This document shows positions 51,026 to 62,899 of a stretch of 64,000 nucleotides of DNA, piece after piece. The notes under the pieces were generated by a model, which searched no databases, was not told where the DNA came from, and saw nothing but the letters and a program-made list of their open reading frames with translations. The stretch is taken from contig JAKZAP010000003.1 of NCBI GenBank assembly GCA_023053575.1, positions 7,354,561-7,418,560 of the forward strand, given 5' to 3'. This DNA is from Branchinecta lynchi. Its lineage: Eukaryota > Arthropoda > Branchiopoda > Anostraca > Branchinectidae. The position numbers and the translations under genes were made by a program. Position 1 is the stretch's first letter. Each line of letters begins with the position of its first letter.

Positions 51026-53600
51026 TAAGATATCACTAACTTTTTAACGAACTCTTTTAATTCCAACAACCTTTTCCCTGTTTCCTTCAGACAAGAAAAT
51101 CTCGTTGTCTCTCGGTCTTAGTAGTTAAATGGGTAGAGTTAGAAAGCAATAAACCCAAGAGAGAGGACAAGCTAGACTGGGAAGAAGTCGTTTAACCTAG
51201 CAGACAGGGATATACAATGAGAAATACAAAAAGAATACTAGACGCAATTGTGGCATCCTTTCCTCTATATCCTGACTAACTTATAACCACCCTGGGAAAG
51301 TATCCTTCCTCCAATGGGACAGTAGAAATCCAATGGGATCGTAGAAACGAGTTCGGGCATTCTCCCTACAGCTACTGGAAAAGTGAGTAAAAGAGTCAGC
51401 TTCCCAGTTAGCAAACCAGTTCAAGTTGGGGCATAGTCCCAGTTCAACCAACTTTATAGTGCAGTGTTGTATCGTGAACCAATGTAAGTAATACGTAACC
51501 TGCTTAGTTATTGACCTACGAACTGAGTATCGCCTTCGAAAAGACTCGGTGTATTCGCACCTAACCATGCCATATACATATTCAGAAGACTCGGCGCATA
51601 ACGCTCTATTCCCACCGTAAACCAGTCGCCAATATTACCATGATCGCCCGCTACACATAACCACACTTAACCACACCAAGACACACAACCTTAACGACAC
51701 CCTACACATATAGCACACGCTTTAAACTTTTATCATAAAATAGATATGCACTTTATTTCTTGGATGGAACCCCCCCCACTCTAACTGTTAAAGCACAAGG
51801 CCTATCTGTTCCAATTTTCTAACTTAACCGACTCCTTTGAAACTGTGTTGTGTTTAAAAAATTAGACTGGTCCCGGCTCTTTGCAATTTGCTTTACAAAT
51901 TGCCTACGTTATGGTCAAGGTCTATAACCGGCATATGCAAGGGATATACAGGACCGTCTCACCGACAAAGCTTAATCCCGATAACCGCACTTTCGCCACA
52001 TAATTTCCTTTTGATTTACCCATTTTTATCATTATATTTTACTGTTTCAATAAAAAAGATCACACCAACAACAACTTAAGAAGAGTATACAATATTGAAT
52101 AAGGGAATTCAAAGAAACCTTTCCATTATGATATGATACGGTGTTGACCTGTCAAAGACACATCTTGGAAATATTCCGTTGGTGCGGATCAAGTTTCATT
52201 TTATTATGATCGCTGGTTCGGGCGTTAAATGTGCCACAATTTTAGAGACCCTCCATCCCCTCTGAATGGCCAAATACGAGAAGCAACAACTTCCAGCTGA
52301 ACCTCTTCAGGTCCCTAGTCGACCTGGCATATTTCACCTTCCTAGCCCATCTCGAAGTACTCGAACTTATGATGAACGGACAGACCGACCGATGGAAAAT
52401 TGATCATTAAATGGCTGCTGAGTACTGAGCCGAAGCTTACAGCTATAGGTATAGCCGGCGTCTGTAAGCCCATAAACCGTGGTTTACCCGTAGCTGCAGT
52501 GCACTGTGAAGATTCGCTCTTATATGCTAAACTGTAACAATTCTCTCCTAACTCGGACTTTAGTAACTGTGCATCGATGAATTCGGAGATTTAGTATTCC
52601 GAATTCGGAGATATAAAATCCGATGGAGGATTACACGCTAAAATGAAAAATACTTCGGATTAAGTTATTGAAAGCGAAGAGTTTTTTTGTTTTTTTTACG
52701 GTGATCTGATTTCAGTAATTCTGAAATTCGGACAATTTTACTCCGAGTTGGGAAAGCTAAAACGCGATGGAGGATTCAAACGCTAGAATGTAAAATACTG
52801 CAGATTAAGTTATCTTAAAGTGGAGAATGTTTTTCACCGAGGGCCGAGGTAGCATCAAAGAAGAGAGAACAAAGACGCAGGAGGTAAAGTTACTTGCCGG
52901 CACAGGCCCTGCGCCTATGAGTTCAGCTATAAGCGAACTGCTTGTCAATACATGAACCGAGTAATTGGAAAAGGTTTCCAAATAGTAAGAGTCCATGCAC
53001 TCTTCGCCTTGATTTACGGGTTATTCACTGATAGAAGCGAGCTAAAATCAGATCCGAGGGGTCACTTCCTTCATGGATATGACCTCAAGTCCCTTGATAT
53101 CCTTGACACCAGAAATAAAGATAAAATAACCGAGATACGTGATTTAGCGCCACTGGGCATTTTTCGCCACTGGGTATTTTTCGCCACTGGGTATTTTTTG
53201 CCACTACAGGTAACGCAACAGGTAAAAGAAGGGCACAAACAGATTGCAGATAAGTGGTGAGATTAGTGAAAAAAACTCAGAAGGATTTTGCGCCACTTCT
53301 CGCTACTACTTATTAAGGATTAACTCAGAAAAAGTATAAAAAGAAACACAGCTGATTTGATACTAGATCTTACTCTGTACTTCTGTCTTCTCTTCTAAGC
53401 AATAAGGATGGGACTTAATAAAACTACGACCTGCCAAGAAAATACGACATTAAGATAATTTTTTTTTGGTTGTATTTTGACGTACTCTGTTTTGAAAGCG
53501 CCTTCGAAAGTGAGTATGCCGCACTGAAGTGGGTCAAGGACTGCAGTACCCTTGCTCAGAGCAGTGTCTCTTCTAGTACACTTGGACTCGACACTTTTTT
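51026..53600. other. ERCC2 intron and unclassified DNA, no gene seen
   Basis: I see only intronic-type sequence. There are small local repeats, for example GCCACTGGG(C/T)ATTTTTCGCC three times near 53150-53210, and a repeated CTCCGAGTT/ATTCGGAGAT motif near 52580-52750. No RNA gene or protein could be supported. Confidence 0.4.
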
Positions 53601-53628
53601 TTTAACGATGTTTTGCCAGTTTTGTGTT

Positions 53629-54540
53629 TTTGGGATCCCAAAACGTAAGTGGAGGGATATCTATGACATCGCAAAAGTTGTCCGTCCGTCCGTCTGTAAG
53701 CACGATAACTCTCGAAGGGAATGAGATATTCTGATGAAACTTGGTGTGAGGAGTCTTTAGGTCAAGAGTAAGGTCGAGTTCGTAGATGGGCTCTGTAGCC
53801 CTATATTTAGGGGTGGGGGAGGGGGTTTAAATTAAGGGGCGAGCAAACTATTTTTAAACAGCTAATATGATAGTCGATTATGGGGTACGAAGACGTGGTG
53901 AACACGATGGTGAAAACCATTTTTCGCCGGACAAGTAGTTCGTCCGGAATCTTGCCGAAACCAGTAAATTTGTTAAAAGTAAAAGTTTTATTTGAAGTTG
54001 ATTAGATGTTTGATTTAGAGGTCAAAAGATATGCTGAACACGATTATGAAAACTATTTTCTCGCCGGACAATTGTTCGCCCGGAATCCGACCAGAACCGG
54101 AAAAATTTGTTAAAAGCAAAAGTTTTATTTGAAGTTAATTAGATATTCGATTTAGGGGTAGAAAGACATGATCAACACGATTATTAAAACCATTTTCTCG
54201 CCGGACAAGTTCGACCGGAATCCGGCCAAATCCGGTAAACTCGTTAAAAGCAAAAGTCTTATTTGAAGTTGATTAGATTCTGATTTAGGGGTAAGAAAGA
54301 GATGCTTAATCCGTATACGACAATCGTAATTTTACCCAGACGCATAGTTCAGAGCTTTATTTGAAGTTGGTTAGATGTTCGATTATTCGTTTTTAAGCTT
54401 TGTTATTTTGTCGGATAAGTAGTTCCCGAATTCGGCAGAAACCGAAAAATTAACAGAAGAAAGCTGAGGCAAGAAGTTTCGTCAAAATAAATATGACTTA
54501 TAGGGGAAACACACATGCTGAATCCATATCTGAAACTGTT
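53629..54540 (+). repeat. GGGATCCC-ended interspersed repeat, copy 3
   Basis: It starts at TTTTTGGGATCCCAAAACGT and follows 26786-27810 closely through the TCCGTCCGTCCGTCTG block, GATGAAACTTGGTGTGAGGA, the G-rich block and four internal units of about 130 bases with GCCGGACAA and CGGAATCCGGCC. It lies in the ERCC2 intron between exons 54856-55004 and 50852-50981. Confidence 0.8.
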
Positions 54541-54855
54541 TAAACACGTTTTACTTCTTGAATGGCTAAGCTAGTCGGACTATTAAATGAGTTGTGAGAG
54601 TGGTGAAAAATCCTAGGTTACTAATCCTACTAAGCCTTCAGGTAACTAGGCAAGGCTCAGCGCGTCATTAGGATACGGGTCAACACCTACAGAGGCGAAA
54701 AATCCCGGTGGCGCTAAAGCACTGCTCGGTTTTGAGAGAGGTAAAGTTTATTGTATGTATTCTATACGGCAAGTTGACTATTTATTTATTTATTATTTCC
54801 GAAAAATGGTAGGTGAAATGGTAAATCTTGTCGCCATTAAACTATTCATTCATAC

Positions 54856-55004
54856 CTGTAGGAGGTGAAGAAGCAAACAACACCATCTGGAACGATGCTA
54901 ACGACTTCAACCAGTAGAGAACCATAGTTTCGAATAACTGATGTGTCTTCTCGGTTATCGAATTTGGAAGAAATAGCCACTTGGTCGCTACCTTTAGAGA
55001 CAAT
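54856..55004 (-). CDS. ERCC2: ERCC2/XPD helicase exon
   Basis: After the acceptor TTTTTTTACAG the minus strand reads [20 protein letters not shown], then [20 protein letters not shown] and [10 protein letters not shown], with a donor GTATGA. This matches the XPD stretch (G)[28 protein letters not shown]...VPDGxVxFFTSY upstream of motif V. The rest of the N-terminal half, including Walker A, the iron-sulphur domain and DEAH, is not visible up to the window end. Those exons must be small, diverged or beyond the right edge. Confidence 0.94.
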
Positions 55005-58000
55005 CTGTAAAAAAATAAGATCCAAATAAACTCGAATCTTTAAAGGCCGAGTAGTTTTCAAGCAGTCGCCCACAAATCCGAAATTTGTCGGCAGGTTGCA
55101 CTACAGTTGAGGCACCATACCCCGGAGCAAAGCTCAGTGCCCTCGCATGAGCACCGGTGCCCAGACGTTGGGGCATATCCAAACGTTGGAGCCCTGTGCC
55201 CGATTCTTAAAGTTCAATGGGCAAAGTTCAATGGGCACATCAAACTACCCCAATCCCACTCTGTAACAACCTAGGAACAATGCTTACCCCCTAGATCATC
55301 AGCTTTTTCAACAGTTTCCTCTCTGTGATATTTCAAAGCGTAATTTTTTGGGCCAGTACATGCTCAATTTACTAGGTTGGACAAAGATAAAAGTGATTTT
55401 TCTTATTACTTGATAGATCTTTATTTTATGCATAAATCAGCTTGTGTAATTCAGATTTGAATAGGTTATTTGTTTTCGAATGATTTTTGTAGCTATGTTA
55501 TTTTTTATAAGCTTATTGCATATTCTGGTACATTTTATAAAGCAAGTCAATCAAGCTTCACAACACTATTCCACAAAGAAAAACTTTTAATAGACATGGA
55601 ACTTCGAATGAAACACTAGAACAATCAGGTAAACTGCGTGGATCGCCGAAATGCCAAAGAGGTAAAGACAAGGGATAACAAGAAAACGGTTGATTTTCGT
55701 AGCGCCTTCTAAAGGAAATTGGAAATGTTTATTTGTGAAGCATTTAATACAAAGTAAAGCATTGGAAGTGTCCATTGTGCTTTAAGAACAAACTCAGCAA
55801 AATCGGATGATTATAGTTGCAAAAATTTGTATCTATGCTATCAAAGGTCCACAGAAAGAAGTGTTTCAACAGTTGACTTTATAGGCTAAAAAGTCGGTTA
55901 CCTACATCGGTGCAAAGTGGTGCGGCACAAAAGTTTGTCAGCACAAAAAGTTCGTTCTTCAAACCTTCTGTCCCCCGTTTTCGAAGGATTTCGCGGTCTG
56001 GATCCCGAGCCGGGAATACTGTGGTTAGACTTTCAATATTTGTTTTGCTGACATTTTTTGTGTGTTTTGAGAGGACGGAAGAAACATTGCATTTTTAAAT
56101 AGGAGACAGAATCCGAGAAATTAACTTTCGAAAATCGAAGAAGGCCAGTCCCAGACAACTTTACACCGCTGCTTTTCCGGTTATGTCCGGGTTCCGGTCA
56201 AATTGCAAACTAAAACAATACAAAGCACTAGACACGCTAAACTTCTAAAACAGGTTTCTCCTTTATCATTCTCTAATGTCATGACATAAGACTGAGACAA
56301 ACCGTTCCCGTGTAGTAGCATTTTCAACGACTGTTTTGAGCATGCTAACATGGCTACGCATTACGTACGTCACGTAAACCAACCTCACAAACCCGTTGGC
56401 ATTCGTATGCGTAATACGCTCGAAGTCCGTATACAAGCACGAATTTGGAATCCCAATCTAATCTTCGAGCGTGTTCCACCCTTCTAACAATATTATACTC
56501 TTAATACTCTTTCAAACAAATTTGGAGCTAAGATAACGTGTTGTCCCCAGATGCCCATCTATTCCCCCCTCCCCTCCCGTCTTCCGTGCGTCGGTCCGAG
56601 AGGAATACTGGCAATCAGTTTTCCCCATATCCCGCTAATGCTTCTACCCAATTTTTACGTAGTTTCATCCCATCATTTATTTCTTGTAATTTCTTGTAAG
56701 TGTAAATTTGTATTCCTTTTCTAGCTTTTAGCTATTCGGATTAAGCTTGATTGATTGATTGAATAGTAGCTATTAGTTTCTATTTTTGTTCCAGCCTCGT
56801 AAAAAGCTACTACGCTGACCGTTCCAGCCCTCTCGAAATAGTAACTAACAGTAACTATTTGCTTACCACGCTTTGGCCTGATTGGTCCGATTAGCCCGCG
56901 GCACGATATTTTGCTGGAAGTAGAAAAATGTGTTCCAGCCTCGACGCCAAGAAGCCAGAATTCGTGACGTCATGCGTCGTCACTACAGTAAATAGGGTGG
57001 AGCGCGCTCTTCGTATTTTGCTTCACTTAAATCATCGTCTATTGTGGGTCACCGTCAGGGCGAGAGACAAGATACTAAGTGTTGAAAATCTGGTCGCGAA
57101 CCTTACTTATAAGGATGTTGTATACGCTTGGATGGGTATTATTTTTTGATAAGATTTGTTTGGTTCTGTATATAGGTTAATGTTGTTTTGTTTTGGTTGT
57201 CGTTGTTTTTTTCTCACAAACTCCATCTTTTTCCTCCTTTGTGCTGTTGATGGGTAATAAAATAAATCATTCATTCATTCATTTCATGTCTCAAACATCA
57301 CTGCCCTCAATAGCAAGCCCTTTCGACTGAGATAGAAAACAAAAGAGAAAGGAGACATCCAAAGTTTTAGCAGGCAGACACCAGCAGACTTCGCACGACC
57401 GAAAGTAGACGAGCGGATCAGTATTGCCAATTATACCCCCTAAACACCGCATTTCGCGGTATAATACCTCGATTCTAAGGGAGATACTGCATGTATTATT
57501 GACACATACTGCAATTATAACGCGAAATGGCAAGAACGGAATTCCAGCGTTGGTGAATTCGACTTTATACGAATAATATAGAAAGATGGATTTTAAGAAG
57601 TAAGTAAGTAAGTAATTTATTTATAACCCGCCATCTTGAAATAGCGGAAGACACATAAACACACAGAAAAAGATACTTAATTTTCAATCTTCGGCCAGGA
57701 AGCAGTGGATAACGTCGTGCGCTGGTTGGGCCCTGTTCTCCGTCAATGTATGGTTATGACATAATTTTTACAAGTGGAGCAGGTGCTCTGCATACTTAAA
57801 AAATAACAAGATATCATCTTCTTAATCTCCTTCTTCCGCAGAACATAAGTGGATCACAGTGAAATACAGAGAGGGCCATAACAGATCCGGTTTCACCAGG
57901 ATATAGCAACTCTTCTAAACCGTATTGCTATGTATGTAAAGCTCAGACCCAATAAAGAACCCTGGGTTCCGCAAGCGTACTAGCTATAGCATGTGTGAAT

Positions 58001-59000
58001 CTGAATTTATGGCATTTCGCTTGAATAATTCCACATGTTGTGGCTTCAGAAACAGAATCGGTGGGCGATTCACCTCCCCCTCCCATGCTTCACAGAATCG
58101 TACTCTCAGTGGTAAGTTTTGAGCTTGTATGTAGCTATGGCAGTCTTGTGTTTCGAGCTTGCCAAAATGACATAAAGGCAGTTAACAAACGGGTATTTCT
58201 CCCGCAAATGAGGTTTTCTTGTCGTATGTTTAAGAAGAGATTTTCTGGTCGCATGTTCTGAGTTTGTCAGATTCACAGTTGTGTATTTTCAGATAACACT
58301 AAATCAGTGAATTTCGCCTGCAAATGACCTCTTACCTGTCATACTTTACGAACAGGTTTTTCCTGCTCTCCCCAAAATATAAATAAATCGAGTCATTCCA
58401 AAAGGACGAGCCAACTCATATCCATCGGCCAAGCCCGGGCCTCGAAACTACCTGAGTTTAAAAAAAAATATGATGTAACATGTTTATTGGGTCCTCGATT
58501 CGTTAAGGAATAATTCACAGAACTTTAATTTACAACTTCCTATCTGAAAATCACAAATATGCAATAACTTAATTATTCACAGATCATTTTTACTGCTCGT
58601 GGTGGGAATTTAGGAATCTCGACATTACTTGATCGTTCGAAACAAGGAGCAAGGGGTTAGAGACTCTTCAATATTAACAACTGAAGGATGTGAATGTACT
58701 CGCCATTTTGTCATTTTATTGTGATACTTTGGTGGACGGGAAAGCTACAGGTGTCAAAAATGAAGATTAAAGTTGGTTTAAGCAGAAAGCAGACTTTGAT
58801 ACCTGCAAATTTGCATTGAGGTAAACAGGATTTCTCCTAAAATACGCCTTCATGTGTTTGTTCAGATTTCGAGTCGAATCACTACGGTTCGGTCCAACTG
58901 ATTTGGAAAAAAAATGAAATTCGAAGGCGAAGTTTTCTTGTCAGTATCGAAGTTGAAAAGAATTGGCGAGATGATAAAGTCGAAAGTATTCTTTGGTCAA
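55005..59000. other. intronic or intergenic DNA, no supported gene
   Basis: AT-rich DNA without a recognisable domain. A LINE/SINE-type 3' end with an ATAAATCATTCATTCATTC tail is seen at 57258-57283. A second ATTGA-type tail is near 56745-56765. GTAAGTAAGTAAGTAA occurs at 57599-57614. The N-terminal ERCC2 exons should lie at or beyond this region but I could not identify them. Confidence 0.4.
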
Positions 59001-59305
59001 GAACTGCACTGACAGCTTTCGGCCAGTCGGTAAAAAATAACGCAATTTTTTGTCAAAACAGTTGATATTTTTCATGAAAACATTCGGTTTTCCTGAAAAT
59101 AGGTCTATTTTTCGTCAAAAAAGTCGGTTTTTCCGAAAATCAGTCGGTTTTTCCAAAAATCAGTCGATTTTTTTTCAAAAATGTCGCTTTTTTCTTGAAA
59201 ACAATCGTTTTTCTGCCAAAATAGTCGGTAAAAATTACCAGCCAGTTGGTAAATGCCTTGTCCCCCCCCCACCCCCAACATTTTGGCTAGTAACTCCTCT
59301 GTGTG
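58985..59305 (+). repeat. AGTCGG-type interspersed repeat, copy 2
   Basis: Short units AAAA(T)CAGTCGGTTTTTCC and variants repeat about ten times. The block ends with a poly-C run and CCAACATTTTGGCTAGTAAC, like 7225-7490. Confidence 0.6.
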
Positions 59306-59369
59306 TGGGTAAGGCGAATTATCTGCTCCGAGACACCGTCTTCCTGTATTACCCTCCAAATTATGTATC

Positions 59370-60210
59370 TTGGCTGTGTCGAATACAGAAACGAAGTCGA
59401 AGAACATTTGGATGGTTTCCTGTTGAAGCTTGAACCTGTGGTCAAGTATTTTGCGGAGCGGGAAGAACTGGTCCGTGCGGTCATGACATGTGTGAAACCC
59501 ACTCGGCTCGGTCTTGCGCGGCTATCCCTGATATTTCTGATCTTCGCAGTACACTGTCAGAAGTTTCATAACATATAGCGTATAACATTTCCAAGAACAA
59601 TGCCTTTTTCACTTAGAAATAAAGTGCTATGACCAATTAAGTTTACACTATTTCGTGCCTAGATCTCCAACAACACCTTCAATTAGTAAAAATACTAACG
59701 GGAATGAAAGAAACATAACAACCGCGCATCCTTCTGTCGTCGTAATGTAACTTCTGACAGTGTAGTATTTTTACCTATTGAAGGTGTTGTTGGAGATCTA
59801 GGCACGAAATAGTATAAACTTAATTGGTCATAATACTTTATCTCTAAGTGAGAAGGCGTTATTCTTGAGAGTGTTATGCGCAATCTGTTATGAAACTTCT
59901 GACAGTGTAGGAAGATTTGGAAGGCCTTTGCTGCAGTTACTATTATAGAGATGCCTGCGTAGTTTTAACAGTCTGCTTTGTCACTTTATTGCTAATGGCT
60001 ATGATGGAGCTAAGCCAGTCTTCGGGGAAGTTCCAGATGTCTACGATGATGTTGTGGAGCTATAGCAAGCAAGTTATTCTTACCTATCGTCTGTGGTTGC
60101 CTTACCTGATGCATTATAGGCTGCATTAACTGATGAAGACCAGAAGACAGTTGCAGATTCCCTTAAAGCGAGCGGGCTGATTGAGATGAGCTTACTGAGG
60201 GCTGACCCAG
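59370..60210 (+). other. gene-like fragments around a MITE
   Basis: Before the MITE a frame reads EYRNEVEEHLDGFLLKLEPV and then FAEREELVRAVMTCVKPTRL. After it, other frames read GAKPVFGEVPDVYDDVVEL (about 60004-60065) and LTDEDQKTVADSLKASGLIE (about 60128-60188). These look coding-like in composition, but stops and frame changes separate them and no family is recognised. They could be exons of a weakly conserved gene or a decayed transposon. Confidence 0.25.
59552..59907. mobile_element. TA-flanked foldback MITE (Tc1/mariner-like)
   Basis: Both ends are CACTGTCAGAAGTTTCATAA in inverted orientation, flanked by TA (59550-59551 and 59908-59909). The arms are about 145 bases each with scattered differences, and the centre is about 60 bases. 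There is no transposase. TA duplication is typical of Tc1/mariner-related non-autonomous elements. Confidence 0.85.
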
Positions 60211-60399
60211 ATTTCCCTTCGCACTTCAAATATCTCTTACATCCCATTCACAACTGTCAATCACTTTCCCTTTTCTTCCTACATTTGCATAGGTATTTGT
60301 TGTCTCAAGAACGCGTTGCCTCTATGGCACCTTCCAGACATCCGGAATCTCCGGTATCCAACACCGAGTTTCCAGACGTTTTTTGAATGGCTTCACCAG

Positions 60400-61710
60400 C
60401 CTCAACGAAAACAGCTGTCTGGAATCCAGAAGTCTGGCTTAAACTTTGCTGCCATTTTCCCGCTTAAACAAAGAGTTTTTGGTATGAAACTTGATTGTGG
60501 AATTCCAGACTTGTAGCCTTATTGCTTGGGCTGAAGGAATATCTATCACCAAAGTAAAGAACTTCAAGTCGCCCATACATGCCGCCGACAAGTATCCATC
60601 TTAGCTGGAAAGAAGGTCACTCCAAAACCAAAATGCAGAAGAATCTCTACCCTTTCGACGACCCAATCGAACAGCAAAAAAAGCAGCCGCGTCCACGATG
60701 AAATCAGAGCACCCGCTTTAAACTCCAACCAATTTTCAGAGAAAAGGCTTACAAAGTCAGATATTTAAGGAAGAATCTTTAATTTTTCCCTCAAGTTCAT
60801 TTTCCAGCTTGAGCGGCTTGAGTCTGAAACGTACCCTTGCCAAGAAGGGCTGAAATATAGCTCTAACAAAATGTAGCTGATTTATCCGTTTTGCACCGTC
60901 AGATATGCTAATTAACTATTCACTGATCTCCCGGCGGAGGACAACAGAGTTACTAGAACCTTCGAGAAGATCAAGTGGCATGTAACAGGATTTAAACAAC
61001 AAAGTACATCACCTTCTGGCCGTTTAGATATGTCGGAAGAAGGAATGATCGGCCAGTTTGACATTTTTGGTCTCGGAAGCTGAATATTATTTAGCTCAGT
61101 TTCCGAGTATTCAAGAAATCACTGTAACGAATTTAGTATAATTTACGGCGTTTATTTATTGTGATCTAGTTTACATCCTTTCTTCTTGGGAATTAATAAG
61201 AAACAAGTGCGCAAGCGCTCAGACGTGGAGTGTAAAAGTAAAATGTGTATCATATTTTATAAACAAACAGCTTTAGAACCAAGACATTTCACATCCCCAG
61301 CAACCAAACAAGTACTGAAATAACCTAATTTGTAATTGATATACACTTGATATGTAAAAAAAAAAAACGCAAGTAGAAATCCTAAGAAATGGTGAAGATC
61401 TTGCACGAATACGACTAACTTTCAGGTCAACAACGATGGTCTGACAGCCAGCCCGACCCTTTAAACCTCTTCTCCATTAGCAAGGTAATAACAAGTGCAA
61501 TAAACCAAATCGTAGCAGCCTAATACCCCCTTTGTCACAATTCATTAAGAACATCGGTCATGACAGAAGAGTCCAGTTTCCAAGTGTTCATAAAAGAAGT
61601 ACGTCGCGTCGTCTTATTTGCTGCTGTTAAACCAAAATCCTCATCTATAGATATAACTCCTCAAATTTACAAAAGTTGAACTTGAGACCTGTCACAGACG
61701 AACTTAACTA
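60400..61710. other. no gene or repeat recognised
   Basis: A tiny frame at about 61031-61084 starts with ATG and reads as 17 codons, but nothing supports it as a gene. No other structure was seen. Confidence 0.35.
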
Positions 61711-61714
61711 ATGG

Positions 61715-62410
61715 GAAATCTGGCCCCAGCTGCCCATGAACGGTAGAGGGGGGGGGGGGGGTCGGGACCCATCAAAATGCGTAGTTACACCTCTTCTTCC
61801 TCAAGTATACGAGCTTAGAAACTGATTCCAGTCACGCGTCAAAAACTTTTTTCATGGGCAATTTGGGCCCACTTGCCCATGAACGGGGAGGGTGGGGGTT
61901 GGTTCAACTCCACATATATATCCCCAACCACTATGAACCAAAAGTACAAATGAATTTCATTGCCTTTGCATTAAAAAAAACATTGAAAAATGGGCAGTCT
62001 GGGCCCAATTGCCCCTGAACCAAGTGGGGTGGAGTTTGGGACCCGTAAAAAGTAAAAAGAGACTCAATGCTCACGAACCTAACGAGTTTCAACTTGATAC
62101 CTGTTGATTCCTGTCACGGGTAACGAACTTTACTCCTGGGCAATCTGGGCCCAGTTGCCCATGAATGGGGTGGGGGGGGGGTGCAACTTTAAAAGCAACT
62201 TCCCATTCCTAGGATCTACACGTACAAGGAATTTCATCGTCCTATGTCCAGTTCTGGTCAAGTTATGAAGATTGTTCACTGGGCAATCTGGGCCCATTTG
62301 CCCCTGACCCGGGTTGGGGTGGGACCCCCAAAAGGCACAACTAGAATCCAATACCCACTAGCGATCGGATCGAGTCGTGACTTCATCTTGGGTCTTGGGG
62401 GGGGGGGGGG
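61715..62410. repeat. ~140-bp tandem satellite with palindromic core GGGCAATCTGGGCCCA
   Basis: Five units begin with variants of GGGCAATCTGGGCCCAGTTG CCC (about 61719, 61855, 61990, 62136 and 62280), at a spacing of about 135-146 bases. The core reads GGGCAA-n3-GGGCCC-n2-TTGCCC, an imperfect palindrome. Each unit also contains a G-run near GGGTGGGGTGGGAC. It is non-coding. Confidence 0.8.
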
Positions 62411-62639
62411 TCTAGTCGTTGCAAGTGCTAGAATGCTTATGAAGTTATGACGCAAACTCCCTTTAACCATGGTCTGCAAGGTTTTCTATGACTCGTCATT
62501 ATTGTTTACAGTGGCCTGAACAAACCGGTTCTATCAAGAGAGCAAGCACATTCTCCCGTCTCCGCTTTATCAGTCAAATTACACCAATGAAGACCCGACA
62601 GTTTCCATTTGTCGCTCGTCCAACTTGGACACGAAAAAA

Positions 62640-62722
62640 ATGGAAGATACAGTTGGCATTTTCGAGTACGTAAAGTACGGCCTATTGCTTGCCGTTACTA
62701 TCGGTTTCATTGCGTTTTGGAG
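62640..62722 (+). CDS. candidate first coding exon of a membrane protein
   Basis: The ATG at 62640-62642 opens a frame for MEDTVGIFEYVKYGLLLAVT, which continues as a hydrophobic helix (about residues 11-26) and ends at the strong donor TGGAG|GTAAGC. A short acidic N terminus followed by FxxYxxYGLLLA...IGF is the kind of start seen in SLC5-type sodium/solute symporters, but this is a resemblance only. The next exon was not found before the LINE that begins about 200 bases downstream. The upstream region with ACAG at 62512 may be its 5' UTR exon. Confidence 0.4.
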
Positions 62723-62899
62723 GTAAGCCAAGCTTTCGCCAATGTAATCTATTTTTTTTTAAAGTGGCCTAGTTTTAATTAGAGCTGCAAACCTTAATAA
62801 TCATACAACTTCCTTGAGGGTAGTTGGTGAGTGGAGAGTTTGGAAGACGAGAGAGGACAAACTGATTAATTATTTTTTAGTTTATTTAGTGAAGGTTCG

